A DNA stretch of 64,000 nt, from NCBI GenBank assembly GCA_033439765.1, contig JAULSN010000009.1:2232001-2296000 (forward strand), written 5' to 3'. Position 1 is the first letter of the stretch, and each line of letters opens with the position of its first letter. The translations under genes and the position numbers were made by a program. Below the pieces are notes generated by a model. It saw nothing but the letters and a program-made list of their open reading frames with translations, was not told the DNA's origin and did no database searches. This DNA is from Lasiosphaeria ovina. Lineage: Eukaryota > Ascomycota > Sordariomycetes > Sordariales > Lasiosphaeriaceae. Shown here piece after piece: positions 11,240-22,260 of this stretch.

Positions 11240-13053
11240 TTAAAACTGGTGCCCTTGCTGGCCCATTTGATGATATATGTGCTGAGGCACGTGCTGAGGC
11301 ATGTGCTCGCCCGCATGCTCTTGTTGATACAGTCGGCTTGTCGATTTCTGTGGCGATTGCTGGGGTGATTGCTGAGGCGAGTACTCAGGCGAGCACTGAG
11401 AAGGTTCACGGGACACTGGGTATTGTGCCTGTCCGCTTCCCATTAACTCGTGCGAGTATGAATGCTCGGGCAGCTCGTATAGGGGCCGTTGTGGGGCATA
11501 CATCTCAGTCGGATGGTTTGCGGGATCAAGTTGATAGACGGGGCGATCTATGGGGATAGGCTGCGGCGTCGGCGGGAGGTTCTTCTCCCACATGAAACTG
11601 TTATCGTAGACTGGAGATACAGATTGTGATATGGGTGAGCCGAAAGGCGGGTTATATTGTGGGTGTGGGTTATAAGGCGGCACTGGCGCGTCAGGGTCGA
11701 CCAACGCGCCTACTGGAGTCTCCGGGTCCCTTTTCCGCCGCAGGAGAATGCAAGCAGCGCCGAAAGCGATGAGCGCTATGACGCCCAAGGAGACGCCAAC
11801 GCCAATTCCTGCCTGGGCACCCTTTGACAGCCCCGCCTCCGAAGGTGGCGCGGTGGGTTCGGGGGTATCTGTTGCCGGTTCTGCTGCTGTGGTGTTTGCT
11901 GGTGGCTCCGGAGTGCTTGTTGTTGTGACGGCGACCCTTGGGCCTGCGACAGGCGACCATGCCTTCCAGGCCCCGTTGTCGTATTTGACCTCGGTGAGCT
12001 GGTTCTTCACCATGTAGTAAATGCGCACCATGTCGGTGTCGAAATCGCTCGCGACAGCAAGCTCCGCATTTGGAGAGTCAGCCTTGGGCCAAAAGGCGTT
12101 GGACTGGTTCGTCTGCGGGCTCCAGACCCAATTCTTACTGCTCAACTGGTACAAGTTGGTGTCGTTTCCGATGTAATAGACAAAGCGCGAGTAAACATGG
12201 TCAATGCTGATACCGATTCCACGGGGCTTGCCGTAGTATGCGCTCAGTGAGAAGTTGGCGGGAACTGTTTGGTTGATTGCGATGGACACATTGGCCAGGT
12301 TGGTGCTGACATTGCCGTTGAGGGGCTTGGGAAAAGTTGAGAGCCTCCATACGGAATCGTTGCCGAACCTCGTCACGCCGATATTATTATCGTCAAACGG
12401 AGCCACGACGCTGATGTTGTTTTGGTTTGAGAAGGCGGCATGAATAGCCGGCGACGACTGGACGGCGCGGTTGACAATACCATTCCACTTCCAGCCGGTG
12501 GTTGGGGTGTAGCCAATCTCGTTGATGGCCATGTCTCGGTCGTGGAAGTACAGGCGGTAGCCCCCTGTTGAGCCGAGAAGGAGAGCCGACAGACCGGTGT
12601 TGTTGTTGACAGAGGGCGCTTCGGCGCTGATGTTCCAGGTGCCGACCCTTGTGAAAAGGCCCGTGGCCATGTTGCAGTTGAACAGGGCGTTGACGATGTT
12701 GTTGAATTCATCAAGGTAGTATATGGAGGCACTAACAGGGCCATGTCAGCTGCTCGTTCACCCGACGCACACCATGTCGAGACTCACATTGTCTTCTTGG
12801 TGTCCCAGTAGCCAGAGCCGGCCAGGGGTGTATCGTTCCTTGCCTTGACGTTCAGCGATAAGAAGCTGGAGTCGGTATATGAATATACGGGCTGGCCATA
12901 GCTGTTGCAAGCACTGTAGCGGATCTGGCCTGTCGTCTGGTTCTGGAGTATTATCTGGGGAGCGATGCCATTCCACCAAGCCGCGATGGCCGCCTGGGCC
13001 GGCGAGACGGCAGCGGCCAGCACGAGAAGCTTTTTGACCACGGAGAAGGCCAT
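11240..13053 (-). CDS. Signal-anchored fungal lectin-like (fucose-specific lectin type) membrane protein
   Basis: Two exons (13053-12788 and 12731-11240; 56-bp intron GTGAGT...GTTAG) encode 585 residues. The start MAFSVVKKLLVLAAAVSPAQA is a clean signal peptide. The ectodomain (about 25-350) is rich in N-glycosylation sequons and has short repeated blades with Trp, Asn and Ser/Asp turns (LYFHDRD, VWRLSTFP, LYQLSSKNWVW, RIYYMVKNQLTEV). This looks like the six-bladed propeller of fungal fucose-specific lectins. A Pro/Thr/Ala-rich stalk follows, then one membrane span (AGIGVGVSLGVIALIAFGAACILL) with a stop-transfer RRKR. The cytosolic tail is Pro/Gln/Tyr-rich with SPQQSPQQSPQKS repeats. By inference it is a plasma-membrane surface protein that binds glycans or senses the wall. 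The blade family is recognised by pattern only; confidence is high for topology and moderate for lectin activity. Confidence 0.82.
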
Positions 13054-13170
13054 GGCGCCCGAGTATCGGCCCCGGTTACTCCCCCAGCGAAGAATGTCGC
13101 TCGCAGTCCGGCAGCAGACTTAAGCCGCGTCGTCGTCCAACCATCAAGAAACAGACACACTCCGCTTGGG

Positions 13171-13200
13171 TGCTGTGCTGTGCTGTGCTGTGCTGTGCTG
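13171..13200. repeat. TGCTG pentanucleotide microsatellite (six units)
   Basis: Six perfect TGCTG units lie about 120 bp upstream of the lectin-like start codon, probably in its 5' leader or core promoter. Confidence 0.9.
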
Positions 13201-13349
13201 ATGGAGAGTATGAAGTCGGGGAGAGGAGAGTCAGGGCCCGTCCGGCTTTTGAGAGGTTTGTCTCGACGCGGCCAGGTGGTTACGTTACTTTGCTGTGTAA
13301 CGAGGCGTAGACAGGCAGCAGCACAGCAGCAGTGAACAAGGTCGGGGAG

Positions 13350-13434
13350 GAGGCAGAAGAAGAAGTGGAGGAAGAAGAAGTGGAAGAAGAAGAAGTGGAG
13401 GAAGAAGAAGAAGTGGAGGAAGGAGGAAGACAAT
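13350..13434. repeat. Purine-rich minisatellite (GAAGAAGTGGAG-like)
   Basis: Irregular repeats of GAAGAAGAAGTGGAG on the + strand. On the lectin gene's own strand this is a long CTTCTT/CCACTT pyrimidine tract, a common element of fungal promoters. Confidence 0.8.
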
Positions 13435-13498
13435 GCCAATGGCGCTGTGGTGGAAATAAACAGAGGTAGAAGGGAGAGATGAGACAAACAGAGAGCAT

Positions 13499-13610
13499 GG
13501 CCCTCGACGAGGGGCGTGAGTGCGAGTGGGAGTGGGATTTAGGGTGAGATGAGCGAGGTCCAGTCCACGGCACCCACACCCACTCTCACGCCCCTCATCG
13601 AGGGAGGGCC
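13499..13610. repeat. Long imperfect inverted repeat (about 40-bp arms)
   Basis: The left arm is 13499-13538 (GGCCCTCGACGAGGGGCGTG...). The right arm is 13571-13610 and its reverse complement begins GGCCCTCCCTCGATGAGGGG. The arms share the core GAGGGGCGTGAG and a GAGTGGG tail, separated by roughly 32 bp. It is unrelated to the MITE family in this window. Confidence 0.75.
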
Positions 13611-16056
13611 ATTGTCGCTGACGCGCTGACGACGGTATCCATAATTGTCATGGTCCATTTCCCGTCGCGGGTGTGCTTCGTCTCTTTCCTTTCGAGGGGG
13701 GAGGGGGAATGAGGAAGGGGGGTGGAGGTTAGTCTCCAAGTCAGTCAGCGGCACAAACCTGCACGAGGCAGCCAGCGCATGTCCTTGCCGGTTCCTTCTT
13801 TTCCCTCTCGCGGTCGCTTAAGGGCAAAGTATCAGAATCCCGACATTCCCTCTGCTTCTAGCGCTTTGCAAAGGTAGTGTATTTTGCACGAGCGATGCTG
13901 TTGCTGATGCTGCTGCTGAAGTTCTAACAAGCCTCCAGGTTCCAGGTTGTTGCGCGGCAGATGGATGGCTGAGAGTCTGAGCTGAGACGGACAATGTGAT
14001 TTCTAGGGGGCTCGGAACATCCGCCGAGAACCACTGGCAGTGAGCCGAGAGGTAATTACAGGGAACGGTTATGTTGCCCCAAGGTAAGGCTTGTGGTTAC
14101 CGGGCAGGTGCCAGGTACAGTACATACGGTACCATGGATGCTACGGTGCTACCCGAATTCCCAGGTCCGGTTTCTGGGGGTTCCCTCCTTTGCCGGTCGT
14201 ACTTTCCTTCCCACGGGCTCACCACTAGCCCAAACCCGCCGCTTGCCTTGTTGGGGAAACCGACTAGCTGCGAAGGCCCTGGTGCCTTGCAGAGCCTGCA
14301 AGACACCTGGCCAGTCTCTGTCTCTCGTTGGTGTCCTCCAGCTTGGGGCAGCTGCAGCGCTGCAGTCTGCAGTCTGCACGCCGAGACGCGGGCCAAAGGT
14401 CCAGTCCAGTAAGGTGGGAAAAAACCACCGGCCTCCATGTGAGAGGGTGACTTGCGGCGCAACCGTGAGATAAGAATAAATAAAAAGAGCAAGGGGTAAG
14501 GCACTCGCGCCGCAAGCTGATACTACTGCCGCCTCCCCCGTCGAACGGCGGGTCATCAGCCGAGTCTTGACAACCTAACCCGGCCAAGACCCTGCTGAGT
14601 CGATACCCGAGCTTCTTTGCAGCTTCTGGGCGCCGAAGGAATCGGAGCCAAGAATGAAGGAAGATATCGCTCGCAATTGAGTAGGTAATGTACGAGGTAG
14701 GTATGCAGGCACGTAGTTGTGTAGTTCGATCTGAGATTCAGATAAATAGAAATCTTCAAACTTAAATGATCCATCCCATCGCTTGCTTTCTAGCGTGGCC
14801 TCGAACGTCGCCGGGGCCTTTCGCCGATCTCCGCATGGATAGCAGTATCAAGATTAGTTAGTTGACCGATTTGGCGATGGTGATTCCAAACGTGCGCGTC
14901 TCTCTAAGAAGGCCCAATAATAGTAATACCCAATACTCATCGGTGTTATAACTTGTATACTGCCTTTCGTCTTTCAGCAGCATTCCGTACATCACTCCAT
15001 CATCCACTCTGAAAATGGCGAGTTGAACTATCTTGGTCAGCACTAATCCGCCTTGAGCAACACCTGGCCATGCCGTTGAATCCCCACTGCATGGGGCTGA
15101 CAGTCAGGTACCTTAGTTACCTTAGTTAACAAGACGCAGTGCTGAGTTTGCAACAACCTGTTTCCAGAAAAGTAACTGTAGTTAGCGGACAAAGAGGTCA
15201 TTTTCAGCTGAAAGGTCAGTCCAATCGACAATAGTCTCATGCCTATCAGTAATCGGGAAATTATCAACTGAGACGTCGTCGGTGAACTCTCAGTCGCAAA
15301 GAGACTTGAGGGAACTCAATGGGAATAGACGTGTGATGGTTCCATTGAGGGAAGCGCGGCATCTGTCAGCAACCCACAGCCCGCTGAAAAGGCCTCCAAA
15401 AGAGGACTGGTGCTGACAGATACAAACAGTAAAACAACTCCGTGCCGTCCAACCACCTGCGAAGCACCAGATGTACGGCGCCTAACCGTTTGCGCGATAG
15501 CCTCCAGCTGGCTCATCTTTGCGTTTCTCTGCTGAGCTGGCGTGGGCTAGAAAGTCAAGGCCCCTTAATGATACGGAACATCTAAAGTCTTGTGAGCCGG
15601 TAGAAACATTTCTTTTCCTGCGGATACTGTTTGACCTTGCTATAAATATCGCCCATTTGGGAAACTTGACCGACAGTAGTTGCGGGGTGCTATCATGCTC
15701 AGCAGTTCGGGGCACTATACGTCGCAAGTTCATTATGCTTCCAGAACCCTCGTCCTGGTTTTCAAGCAGTCGGCCACAGGAAACAAAACACGATCAGAAA
15801 TGGAGTTTCGCATAAAACATGCCAGTTATAATGCCATTAGTGAAGTAGGAGTGTGAAATGGGTGACCCATTCATTCCTCTGCAGCTTCACGGTTCCCATA
15901 CAGGTCCGAACGAAGGAAAAACACTTCTTTGCGTAATGATGCCATCTCCAAAGCTGCCGGACGTCAAACGCACTCACCCCCAAGCCCTCCCCATGCTTCG
16001 AATCGACATGGAGCAGACACGTTAAACACGTGCACCTAGTGCATCCCAGGCCTGCT

Positions 16057-18540
16057 TCAAGCAGCTGCTGCAATCCCCCTCTTCACGTCCTTTGCTTTGA
16101 AGCCTGTCAGGTCAGCCTCGGGGGCATCGTACTTGGGCCGCCCGCCCAGAATGTCGACAATCCCCTTCATGCCCAGCCAGTAAGCGGCCTTGGGTCGCCG
16201 ATTGGGCCAGTCTGTCTCCTCTTCTTCCAGTTTATTGATCGGCGTGAAGACAACGCTGGCACCCTTGATGCCAATAACGCTTGCGCTCATCGGGTCGGCC
16301 TTGACCTTATTAGGCACGTTCCTGCCATAACGCTCAAGTTGCTGGATACACCTGATAGCAAGACGCACCGCGCGGCAACGGTCCATCGGGGAGGGCACGC
16401 CGCCCTGTTGCATGTGTCCCGGGATACCTTCGCGGCTCTCGAACCTACCGTGAGACTCTTCGCGGAGGATATCGGCAATCAGTTTGGCGTTGTAAACCTT
16501 GGAGGTCTTCTCGTTGATGAGAATCAAGCGGCCAGCACGGCTCTGGCCCTTGTCATGTGTGAAGACCTCTTTCAGATGGCGAACATCTGCAGCAAGCATG
16601 TCGAGGCTGAGACCTTCTTCAGGGGTATAAACTGCTGACGCTCCCACACCGAGCCCACTGAGGGTCGCTACGTAGCCCGAACGGCCGCCTTGCGTCTCAA
16701 TGACAAAGACGCGCCTTCGAGTCGCAGACGCCGACTGCTTAATCTTGTCACAGTAATCCACCAGCTCGTTCAAGCACGTATCCGAGCCCAGGGAGTATTC
16801 GGTACCCGGGACATTGTTGGAAATTGTGGCTGGCAAGAGCGTCATGGGAATGCACAAAGACGGGTATTGTTCCCTGGCCTTCCGCAATTGCGAAACGGCG
16901 TGGAATGCCTCGAATCCGCCAATGAGGAAGAGAGCATCGAATCCGTATGCCTCAATCAAGTTGGCAATGGTCTCCATGCCCGACTCGCCGGGAAGCTCTC
17001 GGTTGGTTCCAATCTCGGAGCCGCCTTTGCTAGCCCAGCCATCAACCTCGAGCCAGTCGAAAGGCCGGACGGCTCCCAACGGGGTGTCTCCGTGGTGCCG
17101 CGCAAATCCAGCAAAGCCGTTGTGGATTGCAATTGGCTCATGTCCTCGTGATAGGCAGTAAGCCACACCTGCGCGAACAGCCGCGTTCATACCGCCAGCT
17201 GGAGCGCCGACATTGATGAAGCCGATCTTCATTCGCTAGAGTCAGAGTTAGCCGGACCCAGCTCTCTTATTTTTTCTTCGAATCGAATCTCGTGAAACCT
17301 ACCTCCTTCTCCGGAAGCATAATCTCCTTGTCCATCTGGACTGCCGTTGTCATCATGAAGGACTTGTATTGCTCTGAGAACTCGGCGTCGCGGAGGCCCA
17401 TGGCTTCTTCAAAGTCCTGCCGCTCTATCGCACTCGACACCTGTTTCGTGTCTTGTACGGCTTCCATTAGTGGCTTCCTGATGATTTTATTTTCCGTGAT
17501 GGCAATGAAGCACGTTTTTGTCTCGGGGGTGGCCTCGAGGACGGCCTTGACGGCTTCAACACCTTGCAGCGTTGCGAGCATCCTGTCGTAAGCAACAGCC
17601 GTCCCGCCTCGCTGGACGTGACCCAGAGTTGTAATTCGGGTATCAAGACCGAGGCCGTTTTTGTCAGCAAGAAGATCTTTGACCATTGTTGGTGTGATCT
17701 TCTTCCCTTGTCTGTCGAGCGCGCCCTCGGCAATAATGACAATTGTCTTGCGCTTGCCGAGTTTCCGGTGCTACATCCCTTGGTCAACACACGTTTGGGG
17801 GTCGAGACCGTGGATGGCGTACAAACCTCTTGGACGATGCGGTACATTTCCTCCCTCCAGTTATGCTCGCTTGGCTTCTCGGGAATGAATACGAAATCGG
17901 CACCGGTCGCGACACCAGCCATCAGAGCCAGCCACCCGCAGTGCCGACCCATGACCTCGACGACGAAAGCGCGGGAATGCGACGAGGCGGTGGCCTCAAT
18001 AAGATCGACGGCATAGCAGATCCGGGCCAGAGCCGAGTAGCAGCCGATTGTCGCATCTGTTCCAGACAGATCGTTGTCAATTGACCCAACCAGGCCAACA
18101 ATGTTGAGGTGCTTGAACGACTCGATCTGCTCGGGCTTGAACTCGCCCTTCGACACCAGCTCGTCCAGCAGCGAGGGCCACTCGGCGCGGAACCGGTCAG
18201 CGCCCGTGAGCGAGCCATCTCCACCGCAAATGATGATCGCATCAATGCCGTTGAGGATCATGTTCTTGGCCGCGGCCAGGCGACCGGGGCGTTCGTAGAA
18301 GGCCATGCATCGGGCCGTGCCAATCAGGGTACCACCCTCGGACAGCCAGCCGCGCACATCGTGCCACTCCATTTTACGTATGAGGTCGCCGCCTTGGACC
18401 AGGCCTTCGTAGCCCTCGTAGACACAGTAGGCATCGCAGCCCATGTGGATGGCCATGCGGACGCACGCACGCACCACGCCGTTCATCCCGGGCGAGTCAC
18501 CGCCCGAGGTCATAATCGCAATCTTCTTCTTCGTAGCCAT
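16057..18540 (-). CDS. PFK1: ATP-dependent 6-phosphofructokinase, fungal two-lobe type
   Basis: Three exons (18540-17827, 17770-17303, 17235-16057) in constant phase 0 encode 786 residues, the usual length of a eukaryotic PFK with duplicated halves. The N-lobe holds the ATP-site motif GGDSPGMNG (13-21), then [23 protein letters not shown] (catalytic Asp and substrate site) and [15 protein letters not shown]. The C-lobe repeats the fold in regulatory form: [43 protein letters not shown], and [14 protein letters not shown]. The enzyme makes fructose 1,6-bisphosphate in the cytosol and is the main control point of glycolysis. The start chosen is MATKKK, which matches the family. An in-frame ATG at 18717 would add 59 residues. 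A TATA-like CATATATG lies at 18741-18748, about 200 bp upstream, followed by a pyrimidine-rich leader. Confidence 0.97.
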
Positions 18541-19640
18541 CTTGGCAGTCGACGAGCCGGGAATTTGAGCAGAAGCCGAAGGCTGTGCGAGCGATCGTGG
18601 AGAGCGAAGGAGGAGGCCGAGCGAGGTCGAGCGGAGTACGAAGGCAAAAAGATTCTGGAAGGGTGAGAAGATGACGCTTAGGGGCCGTAGGAAGAATTGT
18701 ATATTAAAAATAGGCATACTCCAGGCAGCGGACCCGGGAACATATATGGAAAGTCTATTCCCAGAAAATAAGGGCGCGGCCTTTTTGAACCTGGTTGGGA
18801 GGAGAACACCGATTCACGACGTCACAACCGGTGAGGGAGGGAAGAGGATTCGGAGTGTTTGGCTCCTCCAACACAGCCCACATTGGCATTGCTGCGTGAG
18901 CGTTTAGTTAAAGTACGGAAAACAGCTCTTATCTTATCGCGGCGCGGGGTCGGAGCATACTGTACTGTAGCACTTGCCCGCCGAGTTGAGGTATAAGCTT
19001 GATTGGAGCTCAGCGCCGAGACAGAGACGGCGGCCCCCGTGCCAGACAAATCGACCAAATATCCCGCACTTAGATGCACTGCAGATCTTTCCAGACCATT
19101 GATCAATTCCTTCGCCAACGTGACCATGTCAACTTTGATATAAAAAAAATGTCTCGAAGCAATTCGCCATGTGAGCCATCGTCGCGTGGAGTGAGGGGTT
19201 TTAGGATCCAAGAAGATGGGAGAGCTTGAAAACGCCAAAAACAAGGGTGGCATGGCTCTCTTCTCTTCTGGGAGCTAGTACCTTGTAGACCTAGACCGAG
19301 AATACTGTGCGGATGGAGGTCTCAAGATGGCCATACGCGCTGCATTTCTTGCATACCTCACAGATGTTTCCTCTTTTTTATTTCCTGCATTGGAATCTTG
19401 ACGGACTTAGGCACCTTTACGCCAAGGCCCCGTTATTCCGAGGATACTGCCCTGCCCACGTCTGGTCTCGCGAGAGTTGCTCTTATCACACAACACACAA
19501 ATGCTTCCTACAGTCAATTGCTTCGCATATATTAATTAATTGAGGCTGCTATTCCGCGGGCCTATATATTTGTTTGAAGATTTTTCCAGTAAAACACATC
19601 AGAAAACTTGGTACTAGTACTTGGTAGTTCCGGACTCAGT
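18541..19640. other. Divergent intergenic region PFK1/MED17, left part
   Basis: Contains the PFK promoter with its CT-rich leader and a TATA-like octamer at 18741-18748. No separate gene is supported. Short frames on both strands have random composition. Confidence 0.6.
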
Positions 19641-19789
19641 CACTCCAATATCTGAAGGTTTGTTAGCGTGGTACTTGGGATGGAAGGGAAAGAAAATAAC
19701 AAATAAAAACTTTACGGCAAGTCGTAAAATACTGAGGCACTTTAAACTTTGGAAAGTCCCCCGCTAACAATTATTCAGGGATTGGATTG
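19641..19789 (+). mobile_element. MITE-like element, copy B (149 bp, internally deleted)
   Basis: The left end is CACTCCAATATCTGAAGG followed by TTTGTTAGCGTGGTACTT. The reverse complement of the right end is CAATCCAATCCCTGAATAA followed by TTGTTAGCGGGGGACTT. It shares termini and the TTTACGGCAAGTCGTAA interior segment with copies C and D but lacks most of the middle. It lies about 350 bp upstream of the MED17 start. Confidence 0.8.
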
Positions 19790-20136
19790 TAAACGGCTTC
19801 GCAGAAAGAGGAACATAACCTTTTCTCTGCGACTGCTGTGAGCTGGAGGGGCTGAACAACCCCCTGTCCTGCAAGCCGCACCTGAACCTGAGCCGTCTCC
19901 GTAGGTATTCCGTAGCAGGCGGGCTGAACTCGAGGAGCGGCAGTCAGTGCGCAGGGCACCGCCGCGCATAAAGTAGGTACCCACTCACGGAGCTTTCCCC
20001 ACCTACACCTACCTGTACATTCCTAACCTCAAGCAACCGCGTCGTGCTTTCGCGATCTCGTCACCGCAGAAAAAGAAACCTACCACCATTCCGAACAGCA
20101 CTACGCGTGAAATACCAAGCGCAAGTACTAGCCATT
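19790..20136. promoter_or_regulatory. Probable MED17 promoter/leader
   Basis: This 347-bp stretch lies between MITE copy B and the MED17 ATG. The last 140 bp are rich in CACCTAC/CTACCT motifs and C/A, consistent with a fungal 5' leader. No TATA box is evident. Placement is inferred from position only. Confidence 0.4.
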
Positions 20137-22074
20137 ATGGACTCGAGGTCGCCGCTCCAGGGGCGCCCTCCGGTGAGTCGAGGGCCTCAGAGCATCCTCG
20201 AATTCATCCACCGCATCAATGCCGAACCGGGCGGATTCCGAAAGCTCAACGAGCATGACTTGCGGAAGCAGATCGCCGCCCAGCACGCCAGCGGCCATGA
20301 CAACGATGTCGACGTCGACATGGCAGATGTTTCCGAGCCCGAGCAGACGGTAACGGCCAACGATCTCGTTACTGCCCGCGACGAGATACTCCGGAACATT
20401 CACGCGGCACACCAGACGGCGAACTTTACTCTCGACCTAATCTCCCTCCTCCTCTCCAAAGAGAACCCCGCGCAGGCCGCTGCGACCCTCAATCCAGAGC
20501 TGCGCAACCTCGTTGGCATTGGTACTCTTGGAGCAACTACCCTCGATGCCCCTACAACGCTGGCCCAGAACAGGGTGGGCGACAACATGATGGTGTCAAT
20601 TGGCAAGCGCCTGATCTCTGTCAACGCAGCCGCCGACAGTGCGCTCGAGTCGGCCAAGCGGCTGCAACAAGAGGTTGGCCTGGAGATCAAATACTGGTCC
20701 GAAGTCCTCGCAGTCAGCGAGGGCGGCTGGTCGACATTCCGTCTGCCCAACGAACCCCATACTCTCGGCGTCAAGTTCGGCTTTTCCAACGCCGCGCCTG
20801 ACTTCAAGGCCAGTAGCATTGCGCCCATGAGAAGGGCTGAGGATGGCGCTGTCTCTTTGGAACCTGGTAAGCTTGTTGGCCAGTCCAAGCGCTTTCAGGT
20901 CAGCATTTTGGGAGACGGTGAGGTTGTGGGTAAGTCATCGCTTGCCAAGCCTCTGCCCAACGATGCGCCACTCGAGAGCCGCGTTCGGGAGGCGCGCGAC
21001 ACCGTCTTTGCCCAAGAGCTATGGCATGAGATAAATCGGGAGGGCCGGACGCTGCTTGGACATCGTGTCCGCCTGGAGAGATCCGCCGTCACTTATGCCG
21101 TCGACTCCAAGAAGACACTATCATTCCAACTTGTGACCCTGGACGATCAAATCTCTGCCGACCCTTCTGAAACAACTGCCGACTATGGCGAAGCAGAAAA
21201 CATCAATGTCACGCTCCACCTCCTTTTAGCCAATGCCCACAGACAAAACGACCGGAGACGGTACGATAAATATGAACTGAAAGAGAAAAGGGGGCCACCA
21301 CAACCCTATTCTCTCCTCTTGCCCATTGTCACGTATTATCAACATGAGGGGACAGTTGAGCAGTGCGCATCCTTTTTTTCTGCCCTTGTCAGTGTCCTTC
21401 GCTCCGCCGGGCTGGATGCTTCTTGCACAATGACCGAGGAGCCGATCAGAGACGGCGGAACTCAGCCGTTGGCAGCGCTTGGAACGAGCCTTTTGAGTCC
21501 ATCAGATGTCCAGTTTGACTTGACCATCACCCCAGAGTCTCGCCTCAGGGTCCTAACCAAGGCTTCTCCTGCTTTTGGCACGCGATTCTTGGTATATTTA
21601 CAGCCCCCTGCCCAGGCAGATCTTCGGAATCCCTTGTCAACATGCTTTCCCCCATATACCCAAGACTCCGGAATACCGGGCAGCAATGTCGACACCTTCT
21701 ACGATACTACCAAGCAGCTGTTTTGGTATCTCACTGGTGCCGTGCCCCGAGCCCTTGCCCTGAGCTACATGGCGATAGTACACGAGCCGAGACCCGATAC
21801 CGCCGAGGCAAATGGCCACAGCGCGACACACTGGATCGTCCACTCGAGCGACAAAGGCCTGGTTGACTACGACACTCAGAGCTTCGGCATATATTTCGAC
21901 GTCCCGTTGGATACCGAGACCGGCCTCCCGGCGCTCCACGTCGCCGGCGACTTTGAAGAGGATGATAAGAAGATCCACAGGGAGTGGAGGTGGACCTCTA
22001 CTCAGGCCGGCTCCGAGAGCGGTGGCAACCTGGAGCAGATCGTCAGGCACGTCCTCTCAAATGCTGGCTTCTAG
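20137..22074 (+). CDS. MED17: Mediator complex subunit 17 (Srb4)
   Basis: A single exon of 645 residues. The start MDSRSPL is chosen because the family begins close to it; the frame also runs open upstream without conserved content. The N-terminus includes SILEFIHRINAEPGGFR and an acidic VDVDMADVSEPEQ. The middle carries the Med17 signature around EIKYWSEVLAVSEGGWSTFR with LGVKFGFSNAAPDF. The tail includes THWIVHSSDKGLVDYDTQ. Med17 is a head-module scaffold linking Mediator to RNA polymerase II in the nucleus and is essential in yeast. Length matches other filamentous fungi. The stop is TAG at 22072-22074, with the same frame staying open behind it (see next entry). Confidence 0.92.
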   Translation: MDSRSPLQGRPPVSRGPQSILEFIHRINAEPGGFRKLNEHDLRKQIAAQHASGHDNDVDVDMADVSEPEQTVTANDLVTARDEILRNIHAAHQTANFTLDLISLLLSKENPAQAAATLNPELRNLVGIGTLGATTLDAPTTLAQNRVGDNMMVSIGKRLISVNAAADSALESAKRLQQEVGLEIKYWSEVLAVSEGGWSTFRLPNEPHTLGVKFGFSNAAPDFKASSIAPMRRAEDGAVSLEPGKLVGQSKRFQVSILGDGEVVGKSSLAKPLPNDAPLESRVREARDTVFAQELWHEINREGRTLLGHRVRLERSAVTYAVDSKKTLSFQLVTLDDQISADPSETTADYGEAENINVTLHLLLANAHRQNDRRRYDKYELKEKRGPPQPYSLLLPIVTYYQHEGTVEQCASFFSALVSVLRSAGLDASCTMTEEPIRDGGTQPLAALGTSLLSPSDVQFDLTITPESRLRVLTKASPAFGTRFLVYLQPPAQADLRNPLSTCFPPYTQDSGIPGSNVDTFYDTTKQLFWYLTGAVPRALALSYMAIVHEPRPDTAEANGHSATHWIVHSSDKGLVDYDTQSFGIYFDVPLDTETGLPALHVAGDFEEDDKKIHREWRWTSTQAGSESGGNLEQIVRHVLSNAGF

Positions 22075-22110
22075 AGCGAGCCGGCTTTTTCAGAATGTGA
22101 TCTGAGGTCC

Positions 22111-22260
22111 AGATCTAAGACACTGGACTTTGAAGCGCCCTCCGTTGCTTCTAGCGACCAAGGGGACGGCCAGGTTACTTTTGAGTACATGGTGGAGGCG
22201 CCCAGATCTAAGACACTGGACTTTGAAGAACCCTCTGTTACTCCCAGCGACCAGGGGGAC
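22111..22260 (+). repeat. 57-bp direct repeat, two copies 93 bp apart
   Basis: Copies at 22111-22167 and 22204-22260. The first 25 bases are identical, and the 31-codon spacing preserves the reading frame. Confidence 0.9.

Larger units (their letters stand above)
13054..16056. other. Intergenic; promoter side of the lectin-like gene
   Basis: No gene is supported. Next to the lectin-like start lie a TGCTG microsatellite (13171-13200), a purine-rich GAAGAAGTGGAG minisatellite (about 13350-13434) and a long imperfect inverted repeat (13499-13610). GC-rich overlapping frames at 14070-14590 occur in several frames at once and look non-coding. The rest is the 3' flank of the phosphofructokinase gene. 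Confidence 0.6.

Noticed and set aside
14071..14590. Several overlapping 100-135-codon frames on both strands
   Set aside because: Up to five frames are open at once in a GC-rich stretch; none has coding character or family resemblance.
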